Positions 17,392 through 26,575 are shown, numbered from the stretch's first letter. The stretch is 64,000 nucleotides of DNA from Pseudomonadota bacterium (GCA_020161405.1 JAIUOD010000002.1:186001-250000); one strand, 5' to 3'. Numbers and translations: made by a program. Notes: generated by a model from the letters alone, not told the origin.

Positions 17392-18009
17392 TTACCCCCA
17401 ACGATAATTAAAGGAAATACTTATTCTTTCCTCTTCGGCCTCATTCTGCACTACCTCATGCCTTAGCCAGCTTTCCCAGAGCATTATGTCGCCTTCATCG
17501 GGTTTTATGAAAATATGGGGTTGTAATTCTTCTGGGGCGTCTTTTTTGCGGGTTGGGGCAGCCATCATCATTGAAAGGCGTGGATCTTCAAGTTTTAGGG
17601 ATGAAGCGCCTTCGGGAAGGTCTAGATAAAATGTGCCTGAAACAACGCTATGTGGGTGAATATGGCTTGAATGGAATGAAAGGGGCGGCAGGATATTTAC
17701 CCAAAAAGCATCCAAAACCAATTTGCGACCCGCAAGGTCAAATTGGCATTCTTGGGCGAATTTTGCCACATGTTTATCCATGCGCTTTTTAAGCTCTGCA
17801 AATGGGCTAAAGCGTGTGTCCAAATCATTTAATGAGGCATAAGAAGTATAGCCGCGATAGTGATTATCTTCACACCATTTTATGCCCGCTTCATCCTCTT
17901 CAGCCATTAAATAGCAACAATCACGCAAATCATCACGCAATTCTTCGACATTTTTCCCACCAATTGGTTCACGGTAAAATTTAGTAACAAAAAGATTTTT
18001 AACAGGCAT
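17392..18009 (-). CDS. Putative 2-oxoglutarate/Fe(II) oxygenase (TIGR02466 type)
   Basis: About 205 residues from the ATG at 18009; a GTG four codons upstream is the alternative. The fold shows the iron-binding sequence FHSSHIHPHSVVSGTFYLD (near residues 114-132), followed by the distal His and Arg in SWLRHEVVQNEAEEERISISFNY. This matches the family of predicted 2OG-Fe(II) oxygenases known as TIGR02466, common in marine alphaproteobacteria and their phages. Natural substrate unknown. It stops three bases from the convergent membrane-protein gene. Confidence 0.85.
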   Translation of the reverse strand: MPVKNLFVTKFYREPIGGKNVEELRDDLRDCCYLMAEEDEAGIKWCEDNHYRGYTSYASLNDLDTRFSPFAELKKRMDKHVAKFAQECQFDLAGRKLVLDAFWVNILPPLSFHSSHIHPHSVVSGTFYLDLPEGASSLKLEDPRLSMMMAAPTRKKDAPEELQPHIFIKPDEGDIMLWESWLRHEVVQNEAEEERISISFNYRWG

Positions 18010-18074
18010 TATAATTCTCACTTTTGGTCTTAATAGACATTATAAAGAATAATTCAAAGCGGCATAATGACAAA

Positions 18075-18109
18075 CATTTGTAACCATTTGTAAGAATCTA
18101 GCGTATAAT
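18075..18109 (+). promoter_or_regulatory. Direct repeats and -10 box of the copper gene promoter
   Basis: Two exact copies of CATTTGTAA at 18075-18083 and 18085-18093, ten bases apart (one helical turn), followed by a consensus -10 TATAAT at 18104-18109. The second copy covers the place of the -35 box, which itself is poor. This is the arrangement used by OmpR/PhoB-type response regulators that replace the -35 contact. No regulator gene is adjacent. Confidence 0.55.
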
Positions 18110-18128
18110 GGTTTGAAATGGTAAATTT

Positions 18129-20396
18129 ATGAAATATAGCAATAACTTAAAATGCATACTTTTCTTATTCGTGTCTTTATTCCCATTAAGTTTGATGGCG
18201 CAAACACGCGAATATAATTTAGTGGTAGAGAATGCCAAAATTTCCATAAATGGGCGCACTTTAAAGGGTATGAATATTAATGGGCAAGTGCCAGCGCCAA
18301 AATTGGAATTTACCGAAGGTGATGATGCAATTATTCATGTTAAGAATAATTCGTCCGAAATAACGTCGCTTCATTGGCATGGCCTGCTTGTACCTGCTGA
18401 AATGGATGGTGTGCCAGGGCTTAATGGGTTTGGCGGGATTAAACCTGGTGAAAGTTTTACTTATAGGTTTCGTATTCGCCAAAATGGCACTTATTGGTAT
18501 CATTCACATTCAGATGCACAAGAAGCGCGCGGCCTTTATGGCCCTTTGATAATCTATCCAAAAGATACCCCAAAAACACCAGAGCAAGTAATTTTGCTAA
18601 CCGATTTCACCGATGAACAGCCAAAAGATATTTTAAACAATCTAAAAGCCAATGCAGGCCATTATAATAATAACCGCCGTACATTGGGTGGTTTTGTTGC
18701 TGATGCCAATAAATTTGGTTTGAAAGCCGCCGCCAATGACCGTGCCGCATGGGGTAAAATGCGTATGGATCCAACCGATATTGCCGATGTCACGGGCTAT
18801 GAATTTCTTATAAATGGCAAGCATAATAAAGAAAATCAGACTTTCATTGCCAATGCAGGCGAAAAGACCAAATTAAGAATAATCAATGGTTCGGCAATGA
18901 CCTATTTTGATTTTCGGGTTGATGGTTTGAAACTTCGTGTACTTGCTGCCGATGGGCGTGATGTTGAACCATTCGAAGTTGATGAAATCCGCGTTGCTGT
19001 TGCCGAAACCTATGATGTTGAAATTATTCCAGATGATAAATCCCATGCAATAATCGCCCAAAGCATGGATAAAAGTGGGCAGGCAATTGCCAAAATTGCG
19101 CCAAGTGAAAATATGCCAATTGAAATTCCCAAAATTGGAAAACGCCCAATTCTAACAATGAACGATATGGGCATGGGCGGCATGGATATGAGCCAAATGG
19201 ATCATTCCAAAATGTCCCCTGATGAAATGCAAAAAATGCATGAGGCAATGGGCCATTCAATGTCACATGGTGAGCTTTTGGGAAATGAAGGCGGCACCGA
19301 TGGCAAGGGGCGCCCCTTTGGTTGGGGTAAAGACCATGACCCAAATCTGAAAGTTTTGGACTATTCCGATTTAAAATCCAAAAATATTCAATCTGATTTG
19401 CGCGAAACCGACCGCGAAATAATTGTTCGCATCGGCGGCAATATGGAAAAATATATTTGGACGATTAATGGGAAATCGGGCGAGAATATCCCGCCAATAA
19501 ATCTTAAATATGGCGAGCGCGTGAAATTGATTTTCAAAAATGAAAGTATGATGGCGCACCCAATGCATCTGCATGGAATGTTTGTTCAATTAAATAATGG
19601 GCAAGATATGGAAAGATTGCCCGATAAACATATTGTTTCGGTTCTTCCGGGGCAAACATATTCGGTTTATCTAACCGCCAATGAAATTGGCGAATGGTCA
19701 TTCCATTGCCATTTATTAAATCATATGGTTTCAGGAATGATGACCAAAGTTGTGGTGGCAAAATATGATGGGCAAATGCCTGTTAATGAACATGCAAACC
19801 ATAAAGAAGGCGTGAAACATATTCACGAAAACGGTCTATTTCATCGCTATGATATTGATTTATCAAAATCTGCTAATCAAGATTTAGAATGGCAAACTTT
19901 GTCTTGGATTGGTAATGACAAACACAAAATCTATATAAAAGGTGAGGGACAAGGGAATGAAGGCGATATTTCTCTTTTATATGGTCGTTTAATTTCTGAT
20001 TTCTGGGATTTTCAAATAGGTGCAGGAAGTCAAATCAATGGCAAAGCCTATGGAATTGTAGGTTTTTACGGTCTTGCGCCATATAATATTGAAACCAATG
20101 CACATTTAATGCTTAGCGATAATTTGGCTAATGTTGAATTAGAGGGTGAAACCAAATTCTATCTAAACCAAAAATGGTTTTTAGAGCCTAGTTTTAAAAC
20201 CAAAATCAATCTGTCCAAAAATAATGAATTTGATGCGGGGCTTAATGAAATAAAATATGGCATAAGCGCCAATTATAAAATCACGCCAAAATTTATTCCA
20301 TATATTGGCCTTGAAGCGCATCAGAATTTTAATTCACGTCTTGGACAAAATGACCACGAAAGCAAACTTGCGCTAGGAATTAGATTGTGGTTTTAA
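18129..20396 (+). CDS. Fused copper-resistance protein: CopA multicopper oxidase plus CopB outer-membrane barrel
   Basis: 755 residues in one uninterrupted frame. Residues 1-24 are a Sec signal peptide without the twin-arginine usual for CopA. Residues about 25-550 form three cupredoxin domains with all copper motifs: HWHG (82-85), WYHSHSDAQ near 122, HPMHLHGMF near 478 and SFHCHLLNHMVSGMM near 526. A Met/His-rich insert (about 345-380) is typical of CopA. A His-rich linker (552-573) leads into residues 574-755, which match CopB: a beta-barrel with YDIDLSKSANQDLEW, LLYGRLISDFWDFQ and VGFYGLAPYN, ending in Phe as outer-membrane proteins do. It would tie periplasmic Cu(I) oxidation to the outer membrane. 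Normally these are two genes. Confidence 0.88.
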   Translation: MKYSNNLKCILFLFVSLFPLSLMAQTREYNLVVENAKISINGRTLKGMNINGQVPAPKLEFTEGDDAIIHVKNNSSEITSLHWHGLLVPAEMDGVPGLNGFGGIKPGESFTYRFRIRQNGTYWYHSHSDAQEARGLYGPLIIYPKDTPKTPEQVILLTDFTDEQPKDILNNLKANAGHYNNNRRTLGGFVADANKFGLKAAANDRAAWGKMRMDPTDIADVTGYEFLINGKHNKENQTFIANAGEKTKLRIINGSAMTYFDFRVDGLKLRVLAADGRDVEPFEVDEIRVAVAETYDVEIIPDDKSHAIIAQSMDKSGQAIAKIAPSENMPIEIPKIGKRPILTMNDMGMGGMDMSQMDHSKMSPDEMQKMHEAMGHSMSHGELLGNEGGTDGKGRPFGWGKDHDPNLKVLDYSDLKSKNIQSDLRETDREIIVRIGGNMEKYIWTINGKSGENIPPINLKYGERVKLIFKNESMMAHPMHLHGMFVQLNNGQDMERLPDKHIVSVLPGQTYSVYLTANEIGEWSFHCHLLNHMVSGMMTKVVVAKYDGQMPVNEHANHKEGVKHIHENGLFHRYDIDLSKSANQDLEWQTLSWIGNDKHKIYIKGEGQGNEGDISLLYGRLISDFWDFQIGAGSQINGKAYGIVGFYGLAPYNIETNAHLMLSDNLANVELEGETKFYLNQKWFLEPSFKTKINLSKNNEFDAGLNEIKYGISANYKITPKFIPYIGLEAHQNFNSRLGQNDHESKLALGIRLWF

Positions 20397-20402
20397 TTTT
20401 CT

Positions 20403-21071
20403 ATGAAACCACAAAAATTCTTTTCAATCGCGCATAAATATCTGGCTTTAATATTTGGGTTTCAGATTTTTCTTTGGGTTGGTTCGGGTCTATTTTTTAC
20501 CATCGTTCCAATAGAAAAAATTCGCGGTGAGGATTTGATAAAAGATCGCGCAAATATTGCACTTAAAGATGATGATTTTACCGCTTTGAATAAAATTTTG
20601 GTGCTAAATCCCAATTCACAAAAAATAGAACTATATTCAAATTCAACAGGGTCAATTATTAGAATTGGTGATGATTTTTTTGATGGAAAATCAGGTATAA
20701 AGCGCGAAAACATATCCAAAGAAAATGCAATTTCCATTGCAAATTCAGCACTAAAAAAGGCGCAAATTTTTTCATCTGCCGAGTTAGTGGGTAAAGAAAG
20801 CGTTGAATATAAGGGTGAAATTCCCGCATGGAAAGTCAATTATGAAAATGGCTTAAGTGTTTATATTGGCGCAAAAAGTGGGGAAATAATCACGCGGCGC
20901 ACCAATCTTTGGCGCTTTTATGATACTTTATGGTCGCTTCATATTATGGATTGGAAAAATCATGAGAGTTTCAACCATAATTTTATTCGTATTGTAGCAG
21001 GGCTTGCATTTTTAACTGTGATTTTTGGAATTGCACTTATTCCTTATCGCGTAAAATTTCGCAGAAAATGA
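20403..21071 (+). CDS. PepSY-type membrane protein, copper operon partner
   Basis: 222 residues, six bases after the CopA-CopB gene and surely cotranscribed. A helix at 13-33 (KYLALIFGFQIFLWVGSGLFF), a periplasmic region holding a PepSY-like repeat (ISKENAISIANSALKKAQIF ... AWKVNYENGLSVYIGAKSGEIITRR), and a C-terminal helix at about 195-213. This is the layout of the reduced PepSY-TM proteins that accompany iron and copper uptake or oxidase systems. Suggested role: an accessory for electron transfer or assembly; not proven. Confidence 0.7.
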   Translation: MKPQKFFSIAHKYLALIFGFQIFLWVGSGLFFTIVPIEKIRGEDLIKDRANIALKDDDFTALNKILVLNPNSQKIELYSNSTGSIIRIGDDFFDGKSGIKRENISKENAISIANSALKKAQIFSSAELVGKESVEYKGEIPAWKVNYENGLSVYIGAKSGEIITRRTNLWRFYDTLWSLHIMDWKNHESFNHNFIRIVAGLAFLTVIFGIALIPYRVKFRRK

Positions 21072-21112
21072 ACCATATTTCCTTTTAATCGTATAAATAA
21101 AAAGGAAATAAA

Positions 21113-21811
21113 ATGGCAAAATATCTTATAATTGGTGCAAGCTCCGGCATTGGGCAAGAAGTTGTAAAAATGCTTTCTGATTGGGGGCATGAATGTATAA
21201 AGACGGCGCGTGATAATTCAAAAATTACGCCCGATATTATTCTTGATGCCACAGATTTTGACGCCGTTGAAAAGGCATTTATGGATTTTGGCCCATTTGA
21301 TGGTGCGGTAAATTGTGCGGGTTCTTTGTTTTTAAAACCTGCCCATCTTACAAGTCATAATGGGTTCATGGAAACCATTAATGCCTCTTTGACGACAGCT
21401 TTTGCATTGGTTCGCGCTGCAGGAAAGCACATACGCGATGGCGGTTCGGTGGTTTTAATTTCATCGGCGGCGGCAATGGAAGGGCTTGCAAACCATGAAG
21501 CAATTGCGGCGGCAAAGGCGGGTGTGATTGGGCTTATGCGATCTGCGGCGGCAACATATGCGGGGCAGAATTTACGCTTTAATGCAATTGCCCCTGGGCT
21601 AGTTGAAACATCGCTTACAAAATCACTTACCCAAAGTGAAAGCGCAAAAAAATTCTCCCAAGATATGCATGCATTGGGGCGATTGGGCAAGGCACAAGAT
21701 ATTGCACGCGCAATTTGCTTCTTGCTTGATAAGGATAATGATTGGATAACGGGGCAGGTTTTGGCGGTTGATGGCGGCCTGTCACGGGTTAGGCCAAAGC
21801 CGCGTGCCTAA
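21113..21811 (+). CDS. Short-chain dehydrogenase/reductase lacking the catalytic tyrosine
   Basis: 232 residues with the Rossmann motif IIGASSGIGQEV at the N terminus, NCAG in the position of NNAG, and the Ser-containing strand VVLISSAAAMEG. The catalytic YxxxK is present as I-A-A-A-K (in HEAIAAAKAG): the Lys stays but Tyr is Ile. The C-terminal WITGQVLAVDGGLS is typical. I recall a wide SDR subgroup with the same NHEAIAAAKA stretch, so the change is probably inherited rather than a local decay. Activity is uncertain. It overlaps the convergent next gene by 4 bases. Confidence 0.85.
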   Translation: MAKYLIIGASSGIGQEVVKMLSDWGHECIKTARDNSKITPDIILDATDFDAVEKAFMDFGPFDGAVNCAGSLFLKPAHLTSHNGFMETINASLTTAFALVRAAGKHIRDGGSVVLISSAAAMEGLANHEAIAAAKAGVIGLMRSAAATYAGQNLRFNAIAPGLVETSLTKSLTQSESAKKFSQDMHALGRLGKAQDIARAICFLLDKDNDWITGQVLAVDGGLSRVRPKPRA

Positions 21812-22905
21812 ATCACATAAGTTTCAATTTCAAAATCTTTTAATTCATCAAGATATTCACTTAAACTTACAAGGCCAACACATGGCATTGCACCTATTTG
21901 TTTGAATTGCTTTTTATAAAGTTTTTTTGCCAAAACAATTGCAGGTATTGTCGGAATTTGTGGGCCATCGCCATTTTTGGCAATTATAAAACATTTTTTG
22001 TTTAAGGCTTCATCATTTTTGCCAATGCCGTGAATATCCATAAACATTCCGCCATCATTTGAACCCATAAAATTGAACCAGTCGGCGGCCTTTAACATTA
22101 AAGCTGCTTGATTTTCCAAATTTAAACGCACGCCCCAGCGCACCAAATATGATAATGCCCATAGGCCTAAATGAAGAAAATTAAGCTCAAGCCCTGCACT
22201 AAATTGAATGTTTTTTATGCCATATTTTGGGGGTAATAAATCAAGGTCAGGGATATCGCAATTTGCCATTGGACGAAAGCCAATATCTTCAAATTTTTGC
22301 CAATAAATATCCTGCCAACCATAGGCTTTATCATGGCCTGCGAATGGTTTTAATGGCTTGCCTGCGTATGATAAAATGCCCATTGTTGTGGCAAGGCCGC
22401 GCTCTGCTTTTTGCCCAGGGGAGATGCCGAATTTAAGGCTTTCAATGCTTTGAAATTCATCTTTAAATTCTTCCAAAACCGCAGAAGATAGGCCAGGAAC
22501 CGTGCTTGCGCCGCTTATGATTGATACTTTATTTTCGCGCGCTTTTTTGTCTAATGATGCAATATTAACAACAAAATCGCGCCCATCGGCAAGGTCAATA
22601 TAATTCACGCCATTCTCAATCGCAATTTGCGCAATCCTATAATCCTTGGCCTGAAATGGGCCGCAATTATTTATAAGAATTTTGGCTTTTTTTGATTTTA
22701 AATATGCATCCAAATCTGTTTCGGCATCAAAAATTGCAATTTCAAAAAGGCTTTTATCAAAATCATTTTCAAGTGATTTAACAAATTCATTGGCCTTTTT
22801 TTCATTGCGGCCATTAATAATAATTGGAATATTCGCCTTTAATAGTGCGCTTGCGATGCGCTTGCCAAAATTACCATAAGCACCAAGAATAAGGATTTTA
22901 GACAT
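21808..22905 (-). CDS. Saccharopine dehydrogenase-like NAD(P)-binding protein
   Basis: 365 residues. N-terminal Rossmann fold (MSKILILGAYGNFGKRIASAL), then INNCGPFQ and GVNYIDLADGRDF, the common pattern of saccharopine dehydrogenase-like oxidoreductases that are not lysine-pathway enzymes. It lies in an overlapping minus-strand operon with DUF4166 (8-base overlap) and DCC/DUF393 proteins. In some bacteria the DUF4166 domain is fused to this kind of protein, which supports a joint function. Substrate unknown. Confidence 0.85.
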   Translation of the reverse strand: MSKILILGAYGNFGKRIASALLKANIPIIINGRNEKKANEFVKSLENDFDKSLFEIAIFDAETDLDAYLKSKKAKILINNCGPFQAKDYRIAQIAIENGVNYIDLADGRDFVVNIASLDKKARENKVSIISGASTVPGLSSAVLEEFKDEFQSIESLKFGISPGQKAERGLATTMGILSYAGKPLKPFAGHDKAYGWQDIYWQKFEDIGFRPMANCDIPDLDLLPPKYGIKNIQFSAGLELNFLHLGLWALSYLVRWGVRLNLENQAALMLKAADWFNFMGSNDGGMFMDIHGIGKNDEALNKKCFIIAKNGDGPQIPTIPAIVLAKKLYKKQFKQIGAMPCVGLVSLSEYLDELKDFEIETYVI

Positions 22906-23494
22906 TTTGTATCATCCTAAATCGCCCCGAATATTCATATAATTTGCCAAAAATTGGGTGGGTGATGTCCATATACATTTCAAATTCATCATCATTAATT
23001 GCAATTTCATAAGCATTGGCGCGCCCAAATAAAAATTCCAAAGGTGCGCGAATTATTTTGCCAAAAATTTTCAAATAATAGGCTTCATGGTTTAAAATCA
23101 CGCGCCCATTTTTATATTCAAATTGGGCACCCCAACCAAGGCCAGATTTAGTCCATTCAATAACTTTGCTGCCGCCCATTGGTATCATACTTGAAGTAAA
23201 AATTTGTGGTTTTTGATTGAAATAAAACAATCTATCATAGGTGAAACTATTATCATTGGGGTTGGATTTGAAATTTACTTCAACCCTTATATTTTCCCCC
23301 GTTCTTGCAATTAATGTGTTGGTCAATGCCAAAAATGGTGCGCCAATTTTCATCAAAGGCGATAAATAAACAAGCATTATTCCTTCGCATTTTGTTATTT
23401 CATCACAAAAGCCATGATTTTGATAATGCTTTTTAAAAACAATGGGAAGATTATCATAATCATCAAAAATATCGGCAAAAATTGGCCTATTCAT
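22898..23494 (-). CDS. DUF4166 domain protein
   Basis: 198 residues, all in one DUF4166-type domain: it begins FDDYDNLPIVFKKHYQNHG and contains WTKSGLGWGAQFEYKNGRVIL and the closing HPIFGKLYEYSGRFRM. Cytoplasmic by appearance, with no signal peptide. Its start overlaps the stop of the DCC gene and its stop overlaps the dehydrogenase start, so the three are translated together. Molecular function of the family unknown. Confidence 0.8.
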   Translation of the reverse strand: MNRPIFADIFDDYDNLPIVFKKHYQNHGFCDEITKCEGIMLVYLSPLMKIGAPFLALTNTLIARTGENIRVEVNFKSNPNDNSFTYDRLFYFNQKPQIFTSSMIPMGGSKVIEWTKSGLGWGAQFEYKNGRVILNHEAYYLKIFGKIIRAPLEFLFGRANAYEIAINDDEFEMYMDITHPIFGKLYEYSGRFRMIQNV

Positions 23495-23882
23495 TTAGGT
23501 TTCCAATTCTTTTTTTACCGCGAATAAAAAGCAATGAATCACGTATGAACCTTGCAATTGGATAGAAAATTACCGCCAAATTTTGGTTTTGGAATAATAG
23601 ATTATTCAAGAAATTTGTTAGGTTTTTGGGCGTGGAAATTTGCGCAATTTTGCTTGCTGCGTCTTTACCAAAATAAAATTGACCATCCAAAATTAAAACT
23701 GCACCCTTATCAAGATTAAGCCCGCGATTTTTTATTTCTTGCATGATTTTGGGGGGCGAATTTTCACGCGCATTTATGATTTTAAGTTTTGGATATTCTT
23801 TTCTAAGCGAAATTGCGCCTGCAAAATTTGCGCATAATGGACATTCGCCATCATAAATATAAAAGCATTCGCCATTTTGCAT
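23487..23882 (-). CDS. DCC family thiol-disulfide oxidoreductase-like protein (DUF393)
   Basis: 131 residues. The opening FYIYDGECPLCANFAG has the D-x-x-CPLC motif which names the DCC family (predicted thioredoxin-like fold), and VLILDGQFYFGKDAASKIAQ is the second conserved block. Likely a membrane-side or cytoplasmic redox protein. First gene of the three-gene overlapping operon; divergent from the DUF2269 gene with only 27 bases between starts, so both promoters must share that space or lie within the genes. Confidence 0.85.
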   Translation of the reverse strand: MQNGECFYIYDGECPLCANFAGAISLRKEYPKLKIINARENSPPKIMQEIKNRGLNLDKGAVLILDGQFYFGKDAASKIAQISTPKNLTNFLNNLLFQNQNLAVIFYPIARFIRDSLLFIRGKKRIGNLNE

Positions 23883-23909
23883 TGATTTAAAATTTCGCTA
23901 TTAAAAAAT

Positions 23910-24374
23910 ATGGAATATCAACTGATAAAACTCATTCATATTATAAGCGCCACAATTCTTTTTGGAACAGGTATCGGCAGCGCATTTTATATGTTTATGG
24001 CCAATCGCAAAAAAGATATTCATGCAATGGCCTTTGTGGTCAAAACTGTGGTAATCGCCGATTGGATTTTCACAAGCCCTGCAATTGTCATTCAGCTTTT
24101 AAGTGGTCTTTATATGGTCCATTTGGCGGGTTATGATTTATCATGGACATGGCTTAAATGGGGTTTAATTCTTTATTTTTTTGCAGGTATTTGCTGGCTT
24201 CCCGTTGTTTATTTTCAAATTCGCATGGAAAAAATGCTTGATAAGGCCGTAAAAGAAAAGGCGCCGCTACCTGATTTATATTGGCGCTTTGATTTTTGGT
24301 GGATAATGCTGGGAAGTTTGGCCTTCCCAGCAGTAATGGTGATTTTTTATCTAATGGTTATGAAACCAACTTAA
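23910..24374 (+). CDS. DUF2269 family membrane protein
   Basis: 154 residues with four membrane helices (about 7-29, 46-68, 80-102, 130-150). LIKLIHIISATILFGTGIGSAFYMF, with His in the first helix, is the DUF2269 signature. Many such proteins occur with the DCC and SDR-like genes found here. His in helices could bind haem, but this is not established. Overlaps the convergent next gene by 4 bases. Confidence 0.8.
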   Translation: MEYQLIKLIHIISATILFGTGIGSAFYMFMANRKKDIHAMAFVVKTVVIADWIFTSPAIVIQLLSGLYMVHLAGYDLSWTWLKWGLILYFFAGICWLPVVYFQIRMEKMLDKAVKEKAPLPDLYWRFDFWWIMLGSLAFPAVMVIFYLMVMKPT

Positions 24375-25699
24375 TTCGGGCATTTAGTTTTTGATTTACC
24401 AAGTGCACCACCAAGTGCAGAACCAAGGCCGCCACCAAAAGCACCGCCAATTGTTTTACCGACACTGGCATTTTTGGATTTTTCTTTTTCGCATTCAAGT
24501 TTTGCTTTTTCTTCTGGTGTCATGCTTGGCGCATTGGTTTCACCACGCATTGCATCGCCCATTGAAGGCATTCCAACCATTAAATGATCAACACTCTTAT
24601 TCCTAAAACGTGCCGACCATTCTTGAACCCATGTTACTCTTGGGTCTGATGGTCTTGCAGGATATATAATTGTTGTTTCATCACCATAGCCAATACCATT
24701 TACCATAACCATTTGCATATTCGCAAAAATGCCAGATGGTATGTCGCATTTGGTTTGGCTTGGCGGCAAGATTGCCTTTTCAGATAAGAATTGTGAAAGT
24801 TTTGAAGGGCTAAGATAATTCATCAATCCGCTGCCCATATCAGGCACGTCGGATGCCGACCACATAACCATTTCACCATCTTTAAAACCAATGGCATTAA
24901 AATAATAGGCTTTGGCATTGTTTAAAGCGTTCCATTTTAAACTTATAATGCCCGATTTATCGCCAGATGATGAAAGACCTAAATCGCCCATAAAATTTTG
25001 GCTATCATTAATCGCAAATGCCAAAGTTGCAGGTAAATTCGCCCCTGTTACTGAATGATTGCCTAACATATTAGCGCCACCGCCAATATTTCTTTTATCT
25101 TTCAAATTGGGCCATTTTGATGCGCCTTCTGCATAGGATTGGTTTTGGTTTGGGTCATTTCTACTTTTCATGCCAAGGGCAGTATCGGTCATAACACCAT
25201 TTTTAATCTGAAAGACTTTTGGTGGCGCTTTCGCCTTTGCGCCGCAGCCCCAATAAAAGCTCATTTTAAAATCTTTAAGTTTGTAATCGGGGGGGATTTG
25301 TGTGTCTTGCCCATATTCACTTTTGCTTGTTTGTTTTTGATTGGTTATTGGTAAAAGGCTTATTGATTTACTCAATCCCATATTATTTGGAATATTTTGT
25401 GTGGCATTAATTTGGTTTGGAAAATCCTTATTTAAAACCGCAATATCGGCATGTTTTCCCGCCATTCCATCATAAGCATTGCCCCATGCATTATTATCGC
25501 CTGATTTCATAAAGGGAATATTTGCCATTGCGCCAAAAAAACCCTTGCCGCCATTTGATGCATCAAGCCAATAATAAGTTTTGGGTGCAATAACTTTTTG
25601 CCCTGCTTGTGCAATTGCCGGAATGTTTTGTGATACTATAAAAGAGCAAGAAATAAGCCCTAAACTAAGCAATAGTTTTTTATATGAAAACTTACCCAT
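24371..25699 (-). CDS. Secreted conserved protein of unknown function
   Basis: 442 residues from ATG at 25699, with GGGGG spaced 7 bases before; a GTG at 25711 overlaps that site. Signal peptide at residues 1-30 (ending PAIAQA). Blocks KTYYWLDASNGGKG, FYWGCGAKAKAPP, GEMVMWSASDVPDMGSGLM and YPARPSDPRVTWVQEW resemble a family I recall in sphingomonads, always annotated hypothetical. The C-terminal tail is a Gly-rich zipper (GGAFGGGLGSALGGALG) and ends in KTKCPN. The Gly-zipper may insert into or coat a membrane. No function assigned. Confidence 0.75.
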   Translation of the reverse strand: MGKFSYKKLLLSLGLISCSFIVSQNIPAIAQAGQKVIAPKTYYWLDASNGGKGFFGAMANIPFMKSGDNNAWGNAYDGMAGKHADIAVLNKDFPNQINATQNIPNNMGLSKSISLLPITNQKQTSKSEYGQDTQIPPDYKLKDFKMSFYWGCGAKAKAPPKVFQIKNGVMTDTALGMKSRNDPNQNQSYAEGASKWPNLKDKRNIGGGANMLGNHSVTGANLPATLAFAINDSQNFMGDLGLSSSGDKSGIISLKWNALNNAKAYYFNAIGFKDGEMVMWSASDVPDMGSGLMNYLSPSKLSQFLSEKAILPPSQTKCDIPSGIFANMQMVMVNGIGYGDETTIIYPARPSDPRVTWVQEWSARFRNKSVDHLMVGMPSMGDAMRGETNAPSMTPEEKAKLECEKEKSKNASVGKTIGGAFGGGLGSALGGALGKSKTKCPN

Positions 25700-25773
25700 A
25701 ATAACCCCCACTTTTTATACAAGAATAAGCGCAAATCAGCAGGAAATCAAAGCAAAAATGGGCTTTTTAGAAA

Positions 25774-26511
25774 TTATTTTGGGCTTGGGATAAATAATTT
25801 ATCATAATCCTTGGCTGCACGTGAATTAACCTCTTCACATGGGCGAAATTCAAGTGATTTTTTAAGACAAATTCTTACCTCTGCCATCATATTATCATTA
25901 TGAATGATCGCTATTCCATTGCGGTCAAGGCCAGGGTTTGATTTTACAAATTCCTGTTCAATAAGGGCGGTGGTTGGTCGGTCTTGATAATTAAAATTTG
26001 GGATATTTATTTTTTCACGCGCTTTTCGAAGTGTTTGAAAATATTGCTTTGGCTCAAGCCCGCTACAAGTTCCATGTCTTTCCCATTCAAGCCTTACAAG
26101 GCGTGTTGAAGGCATAATATCAAGCATTTGCATTGCAAGGCCATTATCGGGCGTACTTTTATTTGAAGGGCAAGACCGTGGATAACCATGTTCAAATTGC
26201 GGCCATAGGCCATGAACTACAAAGCCTTTTTTAGAGCCTGATTTACATTGTTCTTCTGATTGCGAAAGTTTTTTATGCTTTATACAAAATGTTGGCGACC
26301 ACGAAAGCGACAAAACATAAAAGTCAAAATCACCTTTTTCTTCGTCATAATAATTAGAATTTTTATAATTTTGATTTTGTGGCTTTATATCAATATTTTT
26401 TTCAGTTTTAAAATTAGTTGAATTATATTTTGCCATAGCAAAAGCGCCAATAATTGCCCCAGCAAAAAGAATTAATCCCGTTTGAACAAATTTTGACCCT
26501 AATAATTTCAT
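25774..26511 (-). CDS. Ribonuclease T2 family protein
   Basis: 245 residues. An N-terminal membrane helix or uncleaved signal (residues 9-27), then the T2 domain: YVLSLSWSPTFC, the first active-site block FVVHGLWPQFEHGYPRSC and the second EWERHGTCSG, each with its catalytic His. Cys pairs typical of RNase T2 are present. Such enzymes cut RNA in the periplasm or outside the cell through 2',3'-cyclic phosphates and may serve phosphate or nucleotide salvage. Single gene. Confidence 0.93.
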   Translation of the reverse strand: MKLLGSKFVQTGLILFAGAIIGAFAMAKYNSTNFKTEKNIDIKPQNQNYKNSNYYDEEKGDFDFYVLSLSWSPTFCIKHKKLSQSEEQCKSGSKKGFVVHGLWPQFEHGYPRSCPSNKSTPDNGLAMQMLDIMPSTRLVRLEWERHGTCSGLEPKQYFQTLRKAREKINIPNFNYQDRPTTALIEQEFVKSNPGLDRNGIAIIHNDNMMAEVRICLKKSLEFRPCEEVNSRAAKDYDKLFIPSPK

Positions 26512-26575
26512 AATGTATTTTTCACTTTCAATGTTTTGTTATAATACCTAAACAAGCAATAGGAAATATTTCAAT

